This document shows positions 1 through 10,690 of a stretch of 64,000 bases of DNA, piece by piece. The translations under genes were made by a program, and so were the position numbers. Under the pieces are notes generated by a model. It saw only the letters and a list, made by a program, of their open reading frames with translations, made no database searches and had not been told where the DNA came from. Within the stretch, counting starts at the first letter, position 1; every line of letters starts with the position of its first letter. Source of the DNA: Phaseolus vulgaris (Eukaryota > Streptophyta > Magnoliopsida > Fabales > Fabaceae); assembly GCF_000499845.2 (NCBI RefSeq), contig NC_023756.2, positions 40,483,393 through 40,547,392 on the forward strand, given 5' to 3'.

Positions 1-330
1 AAAAACAACAAATGAAATTTACGAAATGTCTAGAAGTAATAGACTTATGTACATTAAAAAAAACAATTAAAAAAACAAATGAAATTAATGGGGTAGTGAA
101 ACTGTCGAAAATAATTTAGAAATTGCTGGAAGTAACACTAGTCTAAAATCCGTTGGAAGTAACAGAAGTTTGGAAAACCCAAAAAATAATAGGAGTTTGC
201 AAATATTTAAAAATAACGGGAGTTTGGAAACTGTCAAAAATAATAGTGGGTTCAAAACCATTGGAAGTAACAGGAGTTCATAGAAACTGACAAAAAGTAA
301 TTGCCATTCTAGGAGTTAATAAAAATTGTC
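1..330. repeat. Degenerate ~27-bp minisatellite, codon-phased
   Basis: About seven to nine imperfect units of roughly 27 bp follow each other, each built on a core like AGTAACAGGAGTTTGGAAAC. The best copies lie at about 130-285 and weaker ones run to the left window edge. Because 27 is nine codons, one plus-strand frame stays open across five or six units and reads as nine-residue repeats such as GSNRSLENP and KNNGSLETV, until a TAG near 280. I see no start codon, splice site or known domain. It could be a relic of a repetitive protein gene whose remainder lies left of the window, or a plain minisatellite. Confidence 0.5.
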
Positions 331-2063
331 GATAATCTATTAGCCACACTAAATCTACCAGAGAAACACAAATTACAGGTAACACACTTAGCAGGAGTTC
401 AAACCATCAAAATATCAAATATAACTCCATTAAAAATAATTTTTCTTTAATTGACACATATAAAAACGGTTTAACTATAGTTATATAATTCACTTAAAAT
501 TTTAAAATCCCCACCAATCAATATTCAACTACAAATTATAATTGTGGTTAACTCATTTATGGAATTTTGATGAGTGAAAAATCAATTAAATAAGTTTTTA
601 TTAAGTTGTTTAAAAAGTTTTCGGCATGAGTGGAAAATCTATTTTTTTTTTTTAAAAAAAAGTTAGATATTTAAGTTTTATTATTAGATAGTATTATAGT
701 AAATGAAGATGAATATTCCTTGTCTGATGTGATGCTTTAATGTAGCGTATGTAATTGCATGTAATCGTAATGAAGAAAGAGAGGTTTTGATGAACCCTAA
801 TTGTAGAGAAAAATAAATATAAAAAAAACTTTTATTTACTTGTATATTAGAGAGTAAAATACATGGTGTATATATAAGAAAAAGATTAAGACCTAGCTGA
901 AACAGAAAAAGGAAAGTTGGGTCAAACAAACAAAGTCCAATAATTTAAAATAGAAAATTAAATATATTAACAGATAGAACTGTTAATTTATGTTTTACTC
1001 TATCGGTCATTTTAAAAAGTTCATTATACAAACAAAATATAACAAGTTTGTAATTTTAGATTCCATAAGAATAAAGACAATTTAATTTAGTTTAATATGT
1101 TAGATCAATTATATAGTTAAATCAAATAGATATATTTTATTTGATATTTTTTTATGAAATATTAAATAAATTTAGATAAAAATTGCTAATTTTGACCCAT
1201 AAATCAATTTTTAAAATTTTTATGTAAAAAAGTTCAAATTCATTTAATTTAACCTATTTTCACCCCTTATCATTTAATTTAACTCCAACCATCTAAACTA
1301 TATAGACTATAAATATGCACAAAATAAAATATATTTATAAAGTCAAGTACACTGAACAAATGAACATATTTATTGTATTGGAAAAAGTTACATGTAAAAA
1401 TATACATATATAAACTTATAAATATACATAGCATAACCATTTATGTTTGTTGGTTATGAGACTTGTAATATCATCTAGTCGTGTATAAAATTTAATCCCA
1501 TTAAAAAAAACTACATATCAAAGAATGATAATTTATTAAGAATTAAGATCAACATATATAAGTTAATCATGATTCATATACATCATCCAATCTAACATAA
1601 TCTATCAATTAATCATTTTTGGAAATTATGTTATTTTAAAAAATCATCTCATATTTAGTTTAGGATGAATCTTTATATAATTTGATTAAAGTAATACAAT
1701 GTAATTTTTATTTAATATTTAGATTCTTTAATTAATATTCGAGTTCAATTCAACGTAGGATTTTAAAAGCGAGGTCATTTCACTTAAAAGTACACACCAA
1801 CTTCAACTTCAATTAATTATATGTTTAAATACATATCTGTTAACTATATATATATATATATATTTATCAATTAATTCTTTTTTACGTAAAAATTAAAAGT
1901 TTAAACAAGTTTTCATCCCTTCCAAAATTAGTCCCTATTAAAATTGATAATTCTAAATTTGTCTGGTAATTTTAATATCTTAAATTTAATAAATATATGC
2001 ATTTAATTCTAATAATTATTTTATCATTTTTAAATTAGCAGTTAGTTAAAAAGACATTAAATT
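331..2063. other. AT-rich intergenic DNA, no gene seen
   Basis: This stretch is very AT-rich with many homopolymer A/T runs and a short TA microsatellite near 1846-1861. I found no supported reading frame, no domain and no RNA gene. An 81-residue minus-strand open frame at 684-929 is low-complexity and has no recognisable similarity. Confidence 0.6.
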
Positions 2064-2068
2064 ATTTT

Positions 2069-2477
2069 TCTCTTGATGGGGTTTGGGACCTAGAGAATGA
2101 TTGCTCTTCCACCTTTGGTCGGTCATTGATGCTCCAAACTTTGTCGCGCTCTCCTCTTGGTCGTCTGGCTCCAATGATATCTGCAGAAGGCACTCCGACG
2201 CTCAAGTCAGTCGCGTGTTAACATTCGGGTGTCAGAGTATTGTAGATAATGACGTACATCTCTCCTTGAGATGCGTGCTATTTATATTACCTTAATGTAC
2301 CTTAATTGGTATGCCGGATTAGGGAATTGATTCGTATTTAGGGTTGCATTAAATAACCCTTAACTATGGATTAACCGTGTTAACTTGGTCAATCCTTACT
2401 TGTCGTCACGTGACCTACTCACCATGCTTTAGATGGTAACTTGATCCGAGTGCTGACCAACTCGTCGTACTAGTACA
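2069..2477 (-). repeat. Solo-LTR-like remnant related to the Tat element at 16785-25112
   Basis: The segment shares an 18-base string around 2190-2208 (GGCACTCCGACGCTCAAG) and nearby TTTGGTCGGTC-type sequence with the 525-bp LTRs at 16785 and 24588. It also keeps, in the same relative order, a minus-strand TATA box (TATTTATA on the plus strand near 2279) and a CACGTG G-box near 2406, and it ends in ...TAGTACA much as the intact LTRs end in ...CAGTACA. A candidate 5-bp duplication ATTTT flanks it (2064-2068 and 2478-2482), but this is weak in AT-rich DNA. No internal retrotransposon sequence adjoins it, so a solo LTR left by recombination is the best reading. The boundaries are approximate. 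Confidence 0.55.
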
Positions 2478-2672
2478 ATTTTCATGACTAAATTTGCTTT
2501 CTAATTAAATATTAGATATTTAAAACTTAGTGACACAAATTTTAATATAAATAAAATTTGAAATTATGAAAAACTTAAAACTCAATCTTAAAATAATTAG
2601 TTAAAAAGAGCTCTTAGAATCCATTTTTAATGCTATGTTTACGATTTCCCCTTTCATGATGTTGGCACCAAA

Positions 2673-2682
2673 TTGGCGGGAA
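2673..2682 (+). promoter_or_regulatory. E2F-type binding site upstream of CTF8
   Basis: The sequence TTGGCGGGAA lies about 97 bp upstream of the CTF8 start codon, and with the preceding A it fits the plant E2F consensus WTTSSCSS. E2F factors switch on S-phase genes, and CTF8 belongs to a replication-linked clamp loader, so site and gene agree. Binding itself is inferred. Confidence 0.55.
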
Positions 2683-2778
2683 CATAAAGCGATTTTCCCT
2701 CGCTACCATATCACATATCACATCACTCTAAAATTCCCAATTCTCAGTGAGTCTGTGTAGAGAGAGAAGGGGAAAAAG

Positions 2779-4597
2779 ATGGAGATTCGCGTGAGGTGCA
2801 ACTGCGGAGAAGGAAGCTGCGAGGAATGGGGCATTGTGGAGCTTCAAGGAGTGGTGGAGCCTCAGTCAGGATTCCACGATTCCCTCCCAAATCTCCACAT
2901 CGGTACTCTCTGTCGTCCTTCTTCTCAGGTTCCCCTCTCTCACCCTTCCTTTTTCTTCTCTTCATATTCTCTCTTTAATTCCATCATCATTTTCGATTCC
3001 GCTTCTCATTGCAAATCGCATTTTCACCACCAATTTATTCGACAAATGTCACTCACACTACACCTAAAATCGCCCTCGCCACCTGCTTATATCATAGACT
3101 GTCCCCAAATCACTTTTTAAAACGTTTATTTCCGATTTTAGGGTTCTGTTAAGTAGTATTATAAGAATATTATTGACGAGCTTTTGTCAGAAGATTTGTG
3201 GAAGTGTAGCGATTGGACTAATTCTTACTAGGGGAATCTCTACATTAAAATATAAATAGAAGAACGTGAGGGACGATTGAAGTTAAATAGGAAATATATG
3301 TCTACAGTTACTTTGAAATCAGACTTTAGAGTATTTTAGGTTTTATTATCATTTTGAATTCTGTTTTGTCCTTTTAAGTTTAAGAATTTATTTTTTTTAA
3401 TTTCTTAAATTTTAGAGACCAAAACCAGATTCACATCAATTTTTAATATTGAAACATAATTAAACCTTTTGTGCGTGTAATTAAAATATAACAGTAATTT
3501 ATTTTTTTAATATAAGCGAAGAGGAACAAAAATTCAAAAAAAATGTGTACATTCAAATAAAATATAACTATTTTAATGCTCAGAGATTTTTTTTCATAGT
3601 TTTGTTCTAATTCCTTACATAATGTTTGATTAGTATTTTGTTTCGTTTTGCCTTTTAGGGTTCAAATAACTGTTCCTTTTAAAAGTGATATTTGTTTTAG
3701 GATTTTATTGCTATTATTTTTAGTTTTGTATTTTACATGAAAAATATTTATTTTTAATAATTAAAATGTAAATTAATTATATATTTTTGAAATATATAAG
3801 TTATATTATTACTATTATTAAAGTTTATGACAGATAAATATTTCAATATATAAACTATAATTTTAATTTTTAATCACGAATTTGAATTATAATATGGTTA
3901 TTTTTAAATTGAAGTGAATATGCAGTTAACAATATTAAATATAGAAATACATAAAGATAAAAGTGTAATAGTTTAAAATGATCGATAGAAATATTTTATT
4001 GTTATTTTGAAATGTAGTACGTGAGATGTAGGCAAAAAGAAGATAAATAATAATGTCTAAATAGAGTAGGGTCTCAATAAAAGAAGATTTGTCATAGAAT
4101 TGGAAAATGTATACACAGAATGAATGCTATTATATTTTATAGTAACTAAAAAATGATTGTCCACAGAAAAAATAGTGGTTTGAATTGAACCATTGACTGC
4201 ACTGGTTGACCCAGGTTGGGTTCTAAATTAATGATTACCAACAAAAGTATTTCAAGTTTTTTTTTTAGTTAATTGTAACTAATATTTTTTATTGATGGCT
4301 TCTGTTGTTCAGGAAGTGTACACCTTCACTGTTGGATACCACGAATTGGCAGGGTCAAAGGTTCCCTTGAAGAAGCCAATGGTAGTGCTTAAGAAAGTAA
4401 AGCATCCTGATGGAGAAAGTGGGTGTAAGGTGGAGCTGCAAGTTGTTGGAGTCATTAGACATAAGATTCTGTTCAAGAACAGACCAAAGGCTCTCATTTC
4501 TAGTAAGATTTCTCTTTCCTTTCGTTCCATTAAACCCACTTAGGAATATATTTTTCGTTTTGTAGAGGACAGTTGTGAAGCAACATATGACCCTTGA
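2779..4597 (+). CDS. CTF8: Chromosome transmission fidelity protein 8 (CTF8), spliced gene
   Basis: CTF8 joins CTF18 and DCC1 in the alternative RFC clamp loader, which acts on PCNA at replication forks in the nucleus and supports sister-chromatid cohesion. Exon 1 (2779-2928, 50 codons) starts in good context (AAAGATGGAG), carries the family-typical C-x-CGEG-x-C and EWGIVELQG segments, and ends CRPSSQ before a GT donor. A 1.38-kb AT-rich intron ends at an AG before exon 2 (4313-4502), which begins EVYTFTVGYHELAGSKV and runs through VELQVVGVIRHKILFKNRPKAL. A 63-nt intron (4503-4565) followed by a short exon 3 (4566-4597) keeps frame and gives a 123-residue protein ending ...DPYA-like short tail (last residues TYDP). 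Reading through instead of splicing ends at 4543 and gives 126 residues. Length and motifs fit plant CTF8. The first two exons are secure; exon 3 is inferred. Confidence 0.88.
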
Positions 4598-7500
4598 AAA
4601 AGCGTCTCAACATTTCCAAACTTTTGGTGTCTTCATTGGTAGAGATTCTTAGGAACATTTAGGTGTCAACGTGTGTGACGTCGATTATTATATAATCTCT
4701 CACTTTAATCCTCGATCACATTTATTTATGTTTAGTGTTAATCCTCATACGATTGTAGCAGTACATGTTCATAGTACTATGAGTGTTATTTTATATCCGG
4801 TGGACTTGGAATTTCTTCCTTTGGTTTAGGGTTTAGGGGGAAAAGTTGTTCGTATACATAAATATTCTTGGTCCCTCTTCCTACTTTTACCACTTTTGAG
4901 AAAAGAGAGATAAAAAGGACGTGAAGTGAAACTGTTCTGGAGTGTGTGTTTTCTTACAATAATAGTTGGTGTAAGCGAGTTATAAGAATTAGATAGTTTA
5001 GATATTTATTAGGAAAGATTTGATTAGAAAAACTAAAATACAGTTCAATAATCTCTAGTGTCAAAAGGACTTTTAGCTGTGGAGTAAGATATATATTTAT
5101 GTACATAAAAAATAACATGAGTATTAATGACAACATCAAACTAGTATTTTCCCACTAACGTAGTATTTTCCCATTGTCTTTGGATCAGTGGTCACTTCTT
5201 TCCTTTCGTCTATCAGTTTGGGACTAGAAACAACTTATAATCCTACCAAAAAAACTTCCCAGTTTCCACTGGTAAAGGATTTCATTTTACTTCATTGACA
5301 GTATAAAATATTATTCCCTAATCATTTCTTGTCACATCATTCAGAAAACTATAACTAAAATACTTAAAAAAGTTAAACTTTTTTTAATGGTGTATCAACC
5401 AATGATTGGACGGTACTGTATAAACTTTTACCGTTGATCAAAAGCAAGAGTAGTGATATTTTCAACACTTAAATATTTCAAATATTCTATCAATATTTTT
5501 CATTTTTTCTTTATTTCTTGTTTTTATCATATCACGTGTATATATATATTATTTTTCTTTTTTATTTCTTTCTCTCGTAGATTATTAGCAACTGCCCAAG
5601 AAACATTTTCCCAAAAGTAAACCCATGATAGACTAGTTTTGTGTTATTGTTTTAATGTTGATTTTCCTAGACAACACTGGGAAGTTTCAATTGAATTGAG
5701 CAAGATATGATGTAACCAGTTTAGTTGGAATAGGACTGCTTCCCTTTAGACGCTCTTTCCCTGTGTCATGAAAAAGATTCTGTTATTGCATCTGAGTCTA
5801 TCTTACTGTGGGTCTCACATGGTTCTGCTGGACAGCTTATGTTGCAACTACAAGGGTCACTGCCTTTCGCATTGCAAAAAAAAAACCCTTTAATTATTCT
5901 TACTCTATCTATTTGCACACGTCACTCTTTCTTATCATCTTCTCTTATTTCTTGAATCAAGATGATCACTCCAACGCGTAAAAAGTGTTTGCGATCTTTG
6001 CAACGATAGTGGTTTCTCTCCACTTCAATCAAGCAATCCTATCTTTGAGAAACTCTCCAAATTTCTCTTTACGTGCTTGTTTACTAGTATATGTCCTTCT
6101 CATCTTTAATTTAGATGCTTTTCCCAGTCTTGTCTTTAAGTAACCCAATATTCAATTTATAATATAATGAATAGTGTGTGGTGGCATGGTGCATATAAAT
6201 CTCTGAAGTTCATCCTAAAAGATCACATCTATTTTAATTAACTACAAAAAGCAACAATCCTTAATACACATGTTATCTTGCTGGTAATAAGATGCTCACT
6301 TCAAATGTCCAAATGTTACATCACAACAAAATTTTAATTTATTCTACCTTTTTATAATTATTTATCTAAATTTAGAACGTTAACAATACTTAATTAAAAG
6401 ACTTTACAATCCAAAGGTTGTCCCCATACGCAATAGCTTACAACTCACACACCAAGGAAGAGAAAAAGAAATTAGCAGATTCTTGGAATAAGTTATAGCT
6501 GTTTTTGGCATTTCTTACGAGTTTCATTAGTTACTCTTTGATTATCTTTCGAAGTCTGAAAATGAATCAGTTTGTTTGATATGCTAAGATAAGCATTTTA
6601 CAATTAGAACATACATGGGAACCTGCCACAATTAGTTGCTGTAATCACAAGCAAGAAGAATATGGGGATTTGCGGATGATATACAAATGCAACCTCATTC
6701 TGCCACATGGATGGAGGACCGGATAAAGCTGCCATTTCAATTCTAAAAGGGTGAAAACCTGCGGCAGTTTCCATTTTGGCCTAACTAGATGACTAAAATA
6801 ATCTTCATGACTAACATGCTAGGGTATCAGAGGCTATTAGCTTAGCAAAAGTATAGGAGAGGATAATAGAACACAGCCTTCCCTTTCACATGTAAAAAGC
6901 TAGTTTTAGATTCGAGTCCATGATTAATTGGTTACCAGAATACAACTTTACCATCACTTAAGGTTCGTCATCAAAATAAATTACCTCATTAATGGTGTGC
7001 ATATCGTGAATAATTGAGGGAAATTGGCAATCAAAGTATCTTATAAATACGCCAAATTTTCATATTTAGTGTTCCATACATGTAGTTTGCAGATCGTCGT
7101 GTTATCAACTAGTTTAATTGTTGCCTTTGTTTAGAGTCTATTGTACAGTTGAAAAGATTATATAGGACATTAAATTTTTACGTATTGATTCTTCGATACT
7201 AGCTAACAAACAATAGTTAAGGACACGTCACTTCTGTGTTTGGTATTTCTTTTGTCTCTTCCATTTTCCGTGCCTCATTTATTTTTGTGAAATTGGAGTC
7301 TAAAGGCTAATTGTTATCCTTCCTTTTTTTCCTTGCTTTTCAAGAGCCACAGATGGGATCGAGGGAAAGACCAAAGCCTATCATGTTAGGCTCTTCCCCT
7401 TCAAATCAAGCTGCATGAGACTCATTGTCACTGTCTTTCGGTGAAACCATGCTAGACCAGAAAACTGGAGAAATTAGAGGCACACTTGTCATCCCCTTTT

Positions 7501-9458
7501 CATACGCTGCAATCCAAATTCAGCCAAAGTCTTGACCCATATTTGTAATCATAGCAACCACATGTTTTATAGCGTGCCAATAATGGCACAAGTGATTGTG
7601 ATCTGTCATTACGAGGAGTTTGATGCGTCATTATCTTGGTTTGTGTTTTCGTGTGAATATGCAAATGACATTAATTAAACTAAAACTTATCTGAATTTGT
7701 CTTTGCCACGAAAAAGAAAACTAGTTTGGTGAGGGCATATAGGTTCACATAATTCTGTATTTCTCTGGTCCCTTATGCATGGTGCTCTCCCCCTTTGGTA
7801 GGACTCTGTTCTTTAGCTAAGTAAGTTCAGCAGAAAAATATTATTGGCCATGAGCATAGTTAGTATAAGGGTGAATCATGTCATTGGTAGGAAAATTTAA
7901 GATAAAAACCAATACTGTGTTCTTTTTAGCTTTTATGATCATGCGATCAACCGCTTTAAATTTTGATTGTTTGTAATTTATATCTTTTGAGCATCATTAG
8001 GTCACTTTGATATGATTCAAAAAGTAAAACCAATCAAAACTCAGCCACTTACAAGCCGTGTTTGTCAGCAATTAAATTGGCTATGTTTCTCTTTGATAAT
8101 GAAAGACACTACCTAGATACTTTTGCATTTAAATGGCTTTGAATTTAGTTATTGATGTTGGTGAGTACTTAATGGTGGAAGGTGGCCATAATTTGTTTTT
8201 CAAATAATCACGAGAATTCCTTTAAGTGCTATTATTATATTTGAAGTTTATTTATCATTGAATCAAGTTCTTTTATCATTCATAAATAAAGGCTCATTTA
8301 TTTAATTTCAAGTCTGTTGTATGCTAATTCATTAATATGTAGGTTATCTTTACACATCTTTAGCTGTTTTAAAAGCATCCTCACAAGATTTTATTCTTAT
8401 GTCAAAGGTAAGAAGACTTGATTTACAGGAAAAGTGGTTGCCCTTTGAGTTGGAAATCGCGAGATTAATTAAACTCAGGCCATTTATGTCATTTTTATCT
8501 CTTATACTCACAGTTGGCTCCTTAATTCTCGAGAAACCAGTATTACTATCTGAACTGTACAATATTTTATTTCATATAATTGAAATCTATTGTAAATATT
8601 TTTTAAATATACAAATTATATTTGAATTATAATTTACAGTAAATAAAATCTTTGAATATATAAATTATATTTTAAATTCAAGATAAAAATTTAAATGATA
8701 GCATAAACTATTTTTAACAATTCCCAGATTTGAAAAGATAAGTATTGAAAAATAATTTAAAAGGGTAAATTAAAAGGAATAAATTAAGAAGATTAAAATT
8801 ATAAAAAGAAAATTCTTGAAAACCCATAGAATGAGGGTTGTCCTATTTTTATAACAATAAGAAGCGCCCAAATTTAATATCTTCTATTGACACGAAACAT
8901 TTAACATAATCGAATTATGTGTTCAATATTTACACACCTAATAAAATAAATTAAGATGAGATTCAACTTTAACAACAACAAAGAAAGATCATATTCAACT
9001 ATTTACATCGTCCGACAAAACTAAGTGACCTTAAATTATATAAATATTTCATAGACAAGATAAATATGAAATAATTACGACTAACAATACTAGGTTTATT
9101 ATTATAAATGAATAAAATAAAATAAATAACATAATAATGCGCTAAAGAAGGAACCACCTGTCTCACTCTCTTTCTCATCCCAAAAAATAAAGTAAGGAAA
9201 AAAGAAAAAGAAAAGAAAGAAAACGAGTTGACTCATAAGCCAAAACAGTACATGGAACGAGTTGACTCAATCACTGAGAACTCTGCTCTTCTTCCATTTC
9301 CGTGCTCTGCTTCATCTTTGTAACAGCAAACTCTCACAGTCTCTGCGAGAATTGACAGCGACCCATTTTATTGAAGCACCCAACACATCACAGAGCTTCA
9401 CTTCCTCTTACCAAAGGACCTAGTTAGAAGCGCAACGCTGAGTGTTCGACGGAGCTCC
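4598..9458. other. Intergenic region between CTF8 and the first ATL gene
   Basis: This 4.9-kb stretch has no supported coding sequence. Base composition is less extreme at 5150-7900 than in other spacers of the window, but every frame is broken and I recognise no domain, tRNA or known microRNA. A perfect six-base inverted repeat AGCCTA/TAGGCT sits near 7375-7393. The 3' untranslated region and terminator of the minus-strand ATL gene must lie in roughly 9130-9458. Confidence 0.5.
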
Positions 9459-10475
9459 TCAGCCATGGCTTGCCACAAACGGCGGCGTGCAAATCACCCA
9501 CCTCTTCTCCACCCTCTTCCTCGCGTAACTTTCTTCGCTATCACTCCAACACGTACCCTTAACACTAGCAGAACGTTGAACACTCCTTCCATGGTTCACC
9601 AGAATGTACCTCCTCACGTCTTCCGGTAACCTCAACGTGTACCTCTCCACACCCACAAGAGAATGCCCTGTGGAATTCGACCTGGAAAGGTTCCTTTCAG
9701 CAACAGCAACCACCCCATCACCGGTGACAGAATTTGAGTTGGTGTCTGAGTCAGGAAGAAGATCAGGAGATGGAGGTTGTTCTTCACTTACATACACAGT
9801 TTTGGTTGTATCATCACTCAATGTAGGACTTCCACCGCAAACCTGATTCACGGCATGGTTTGCGTTTGCGTTTTGATTTGGTTCTGCCACAGTTTCTTCA
9901 CTTCCGGAAACTTCCTCATCATGAAGGGAAGGGACTGTTATGGCAACCTGGCACGGATCCTGGCTGAGATTCGCGCGGCAAACTGGGCATGTGACGTGGG
10001 AAGCGAGCCAGGAATCAATGCATTGAGGATGGAACACGTGGTTGCATTTGGGGAGGAGTCTGAGGGAGTCTTTGTCTGAGAAATCCGTCAAGCATACAGC
10101 ACATTCGAGCGTTTCTTCACCTTTTTTGAGGTCCTTGATGTTGGAGTAGAAGAGGGTGGGGAAGGTATTGAGGAGTTCCCTGTTGATCCCCTGTGCGCAG
10201 GAGCAGGGGAGTGTGGTGGTGGTCTGCGTGGTGATGATGATGTGTGCCTCAGCACACCTGCGGAGGTAGATGGAGAGGATGGCCATGACAAGAAGAGCGA
10301 AGATGATGGCTCCAACTGTGATGGCAACGGAGGGCTCCCAGCTGTGGTGGGTGATGTATGTGGGCACAGGCTCCATGGAGGATTGTGCTTGTGCAGTGGA
10401 AAGATGGAGCAAGAAGAGGGAGAAGAATGCAAAGAGAGTGCAGTGAAAGGTGTGAAATTGATTTGGTTGAGGCAT
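9459..10475 (-). CDS. ATL-family RING-H2 E3 ubiquitin ligase (ATL6/ATL31-like)
   Basis: This intronless gene encodes 338 residues, typical of the Arabidopsis Toxicos en Levadura family of membrane-anchored E3 ligases. A signal peptide spans residues 1-30, a single membrane segment about 50-71 and a basic RRC follows. The GLD motif region reads [16 protein letters not shown] (96-111). A canonical RING-H2 has ligands C125, C128, C144, H146, H149, C152, C163 and C166, with the W at 156 that contacts E2 enzymes. The C-terminal third is acidic and serine-rich and contains RSNSTGHSL and [11 protein letters not shown], which resemble the ATL6/ATL31 subgroup linked to defence and carbon/nitrogen responses. 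The orthology is inferred. The first ATG of the frame precedes the signal peptide and is taken as the start. The reading frame is intact, so the gene is probably functional. Confidence 0.92.
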   Translation of the reverse strand: MPQPNQFHTFHCTLFAFFSLFLLHLSTAQAQSSMEPVPTYITHHSWEPSVAITVGAIIFALLVMAILSIYLRRCAEAHIIITTQTTTTLPCSCAQGINRELLNTFPTLFYSNIKDLKKGEETLECAVCLTDFSDKDSLRLLPKCNHVFHPQCIDSWLASHVTCPVCRANLSQDPCQVAITVPSLHDEEVSGSEETVAEPNQNANANHAVNQVCGGSPTLSDDTTKTVYVSEEQPPSPDLLPDSDTNSNSVTGDGVVAVAERNLSRSNSTGHSLVGVERYTLRLPEDVRRYILVNHGRSVQRSASVKGTCWSDSEESYARKRVEKRWVICTPPFVASHG

Positions 10476-10690
10476 TTGGGTGTGTGATTTAGAGTTTGTG
10501 AAGAGGAGGAGAGTGAGAATTGGGTTTGAAGGTGGGAAGTGTGGTGTGGGGGGTTATATTGGGAAGGAAAAGTGAAAAAGATGGAATGGGGAATTGTTTT
10601 GAAGGAGATGGGAGAAAGTGAATGGAGTCAAAAAGAGAAGTGAGTGAGGTTTGGAGAGGAAGGGTTTTAGTGGAGAGAAGAGAGGAAATG
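10476..10690 (-). promoter_or_regulatory. Pyrimidine-rich leader/promoter of the first ATL gene
   Basis: Read on the gene's strand, this stretch is strikingly CT-rich (long GGA/GAA runs on the plus strand). CT-rich tracts near transcription starts are common in plant 5' leaders. I cannot place the transcription start or a TATA box with confidence. Confidence 0.35.

Noticed and set aside
4292..4312. ATGGCTTCTGTTG as a start codon for the second part of CTF8
   Set aside because: It lies before a clear AG acceptor, and the first exon supplies the conserved CTF8 N-terminus in the right frame.
6646..6780. Possible microRNA precursor with GCTGCC...GGCAGT pairing
   Set aside because: Pairing is too short and no known mature microRNA sequence was recognised.
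6895..6925. tRNA-like B box (GATTCGAGTCC)
   Set aside because: No matching A box or cloverleaf could be formed around it.
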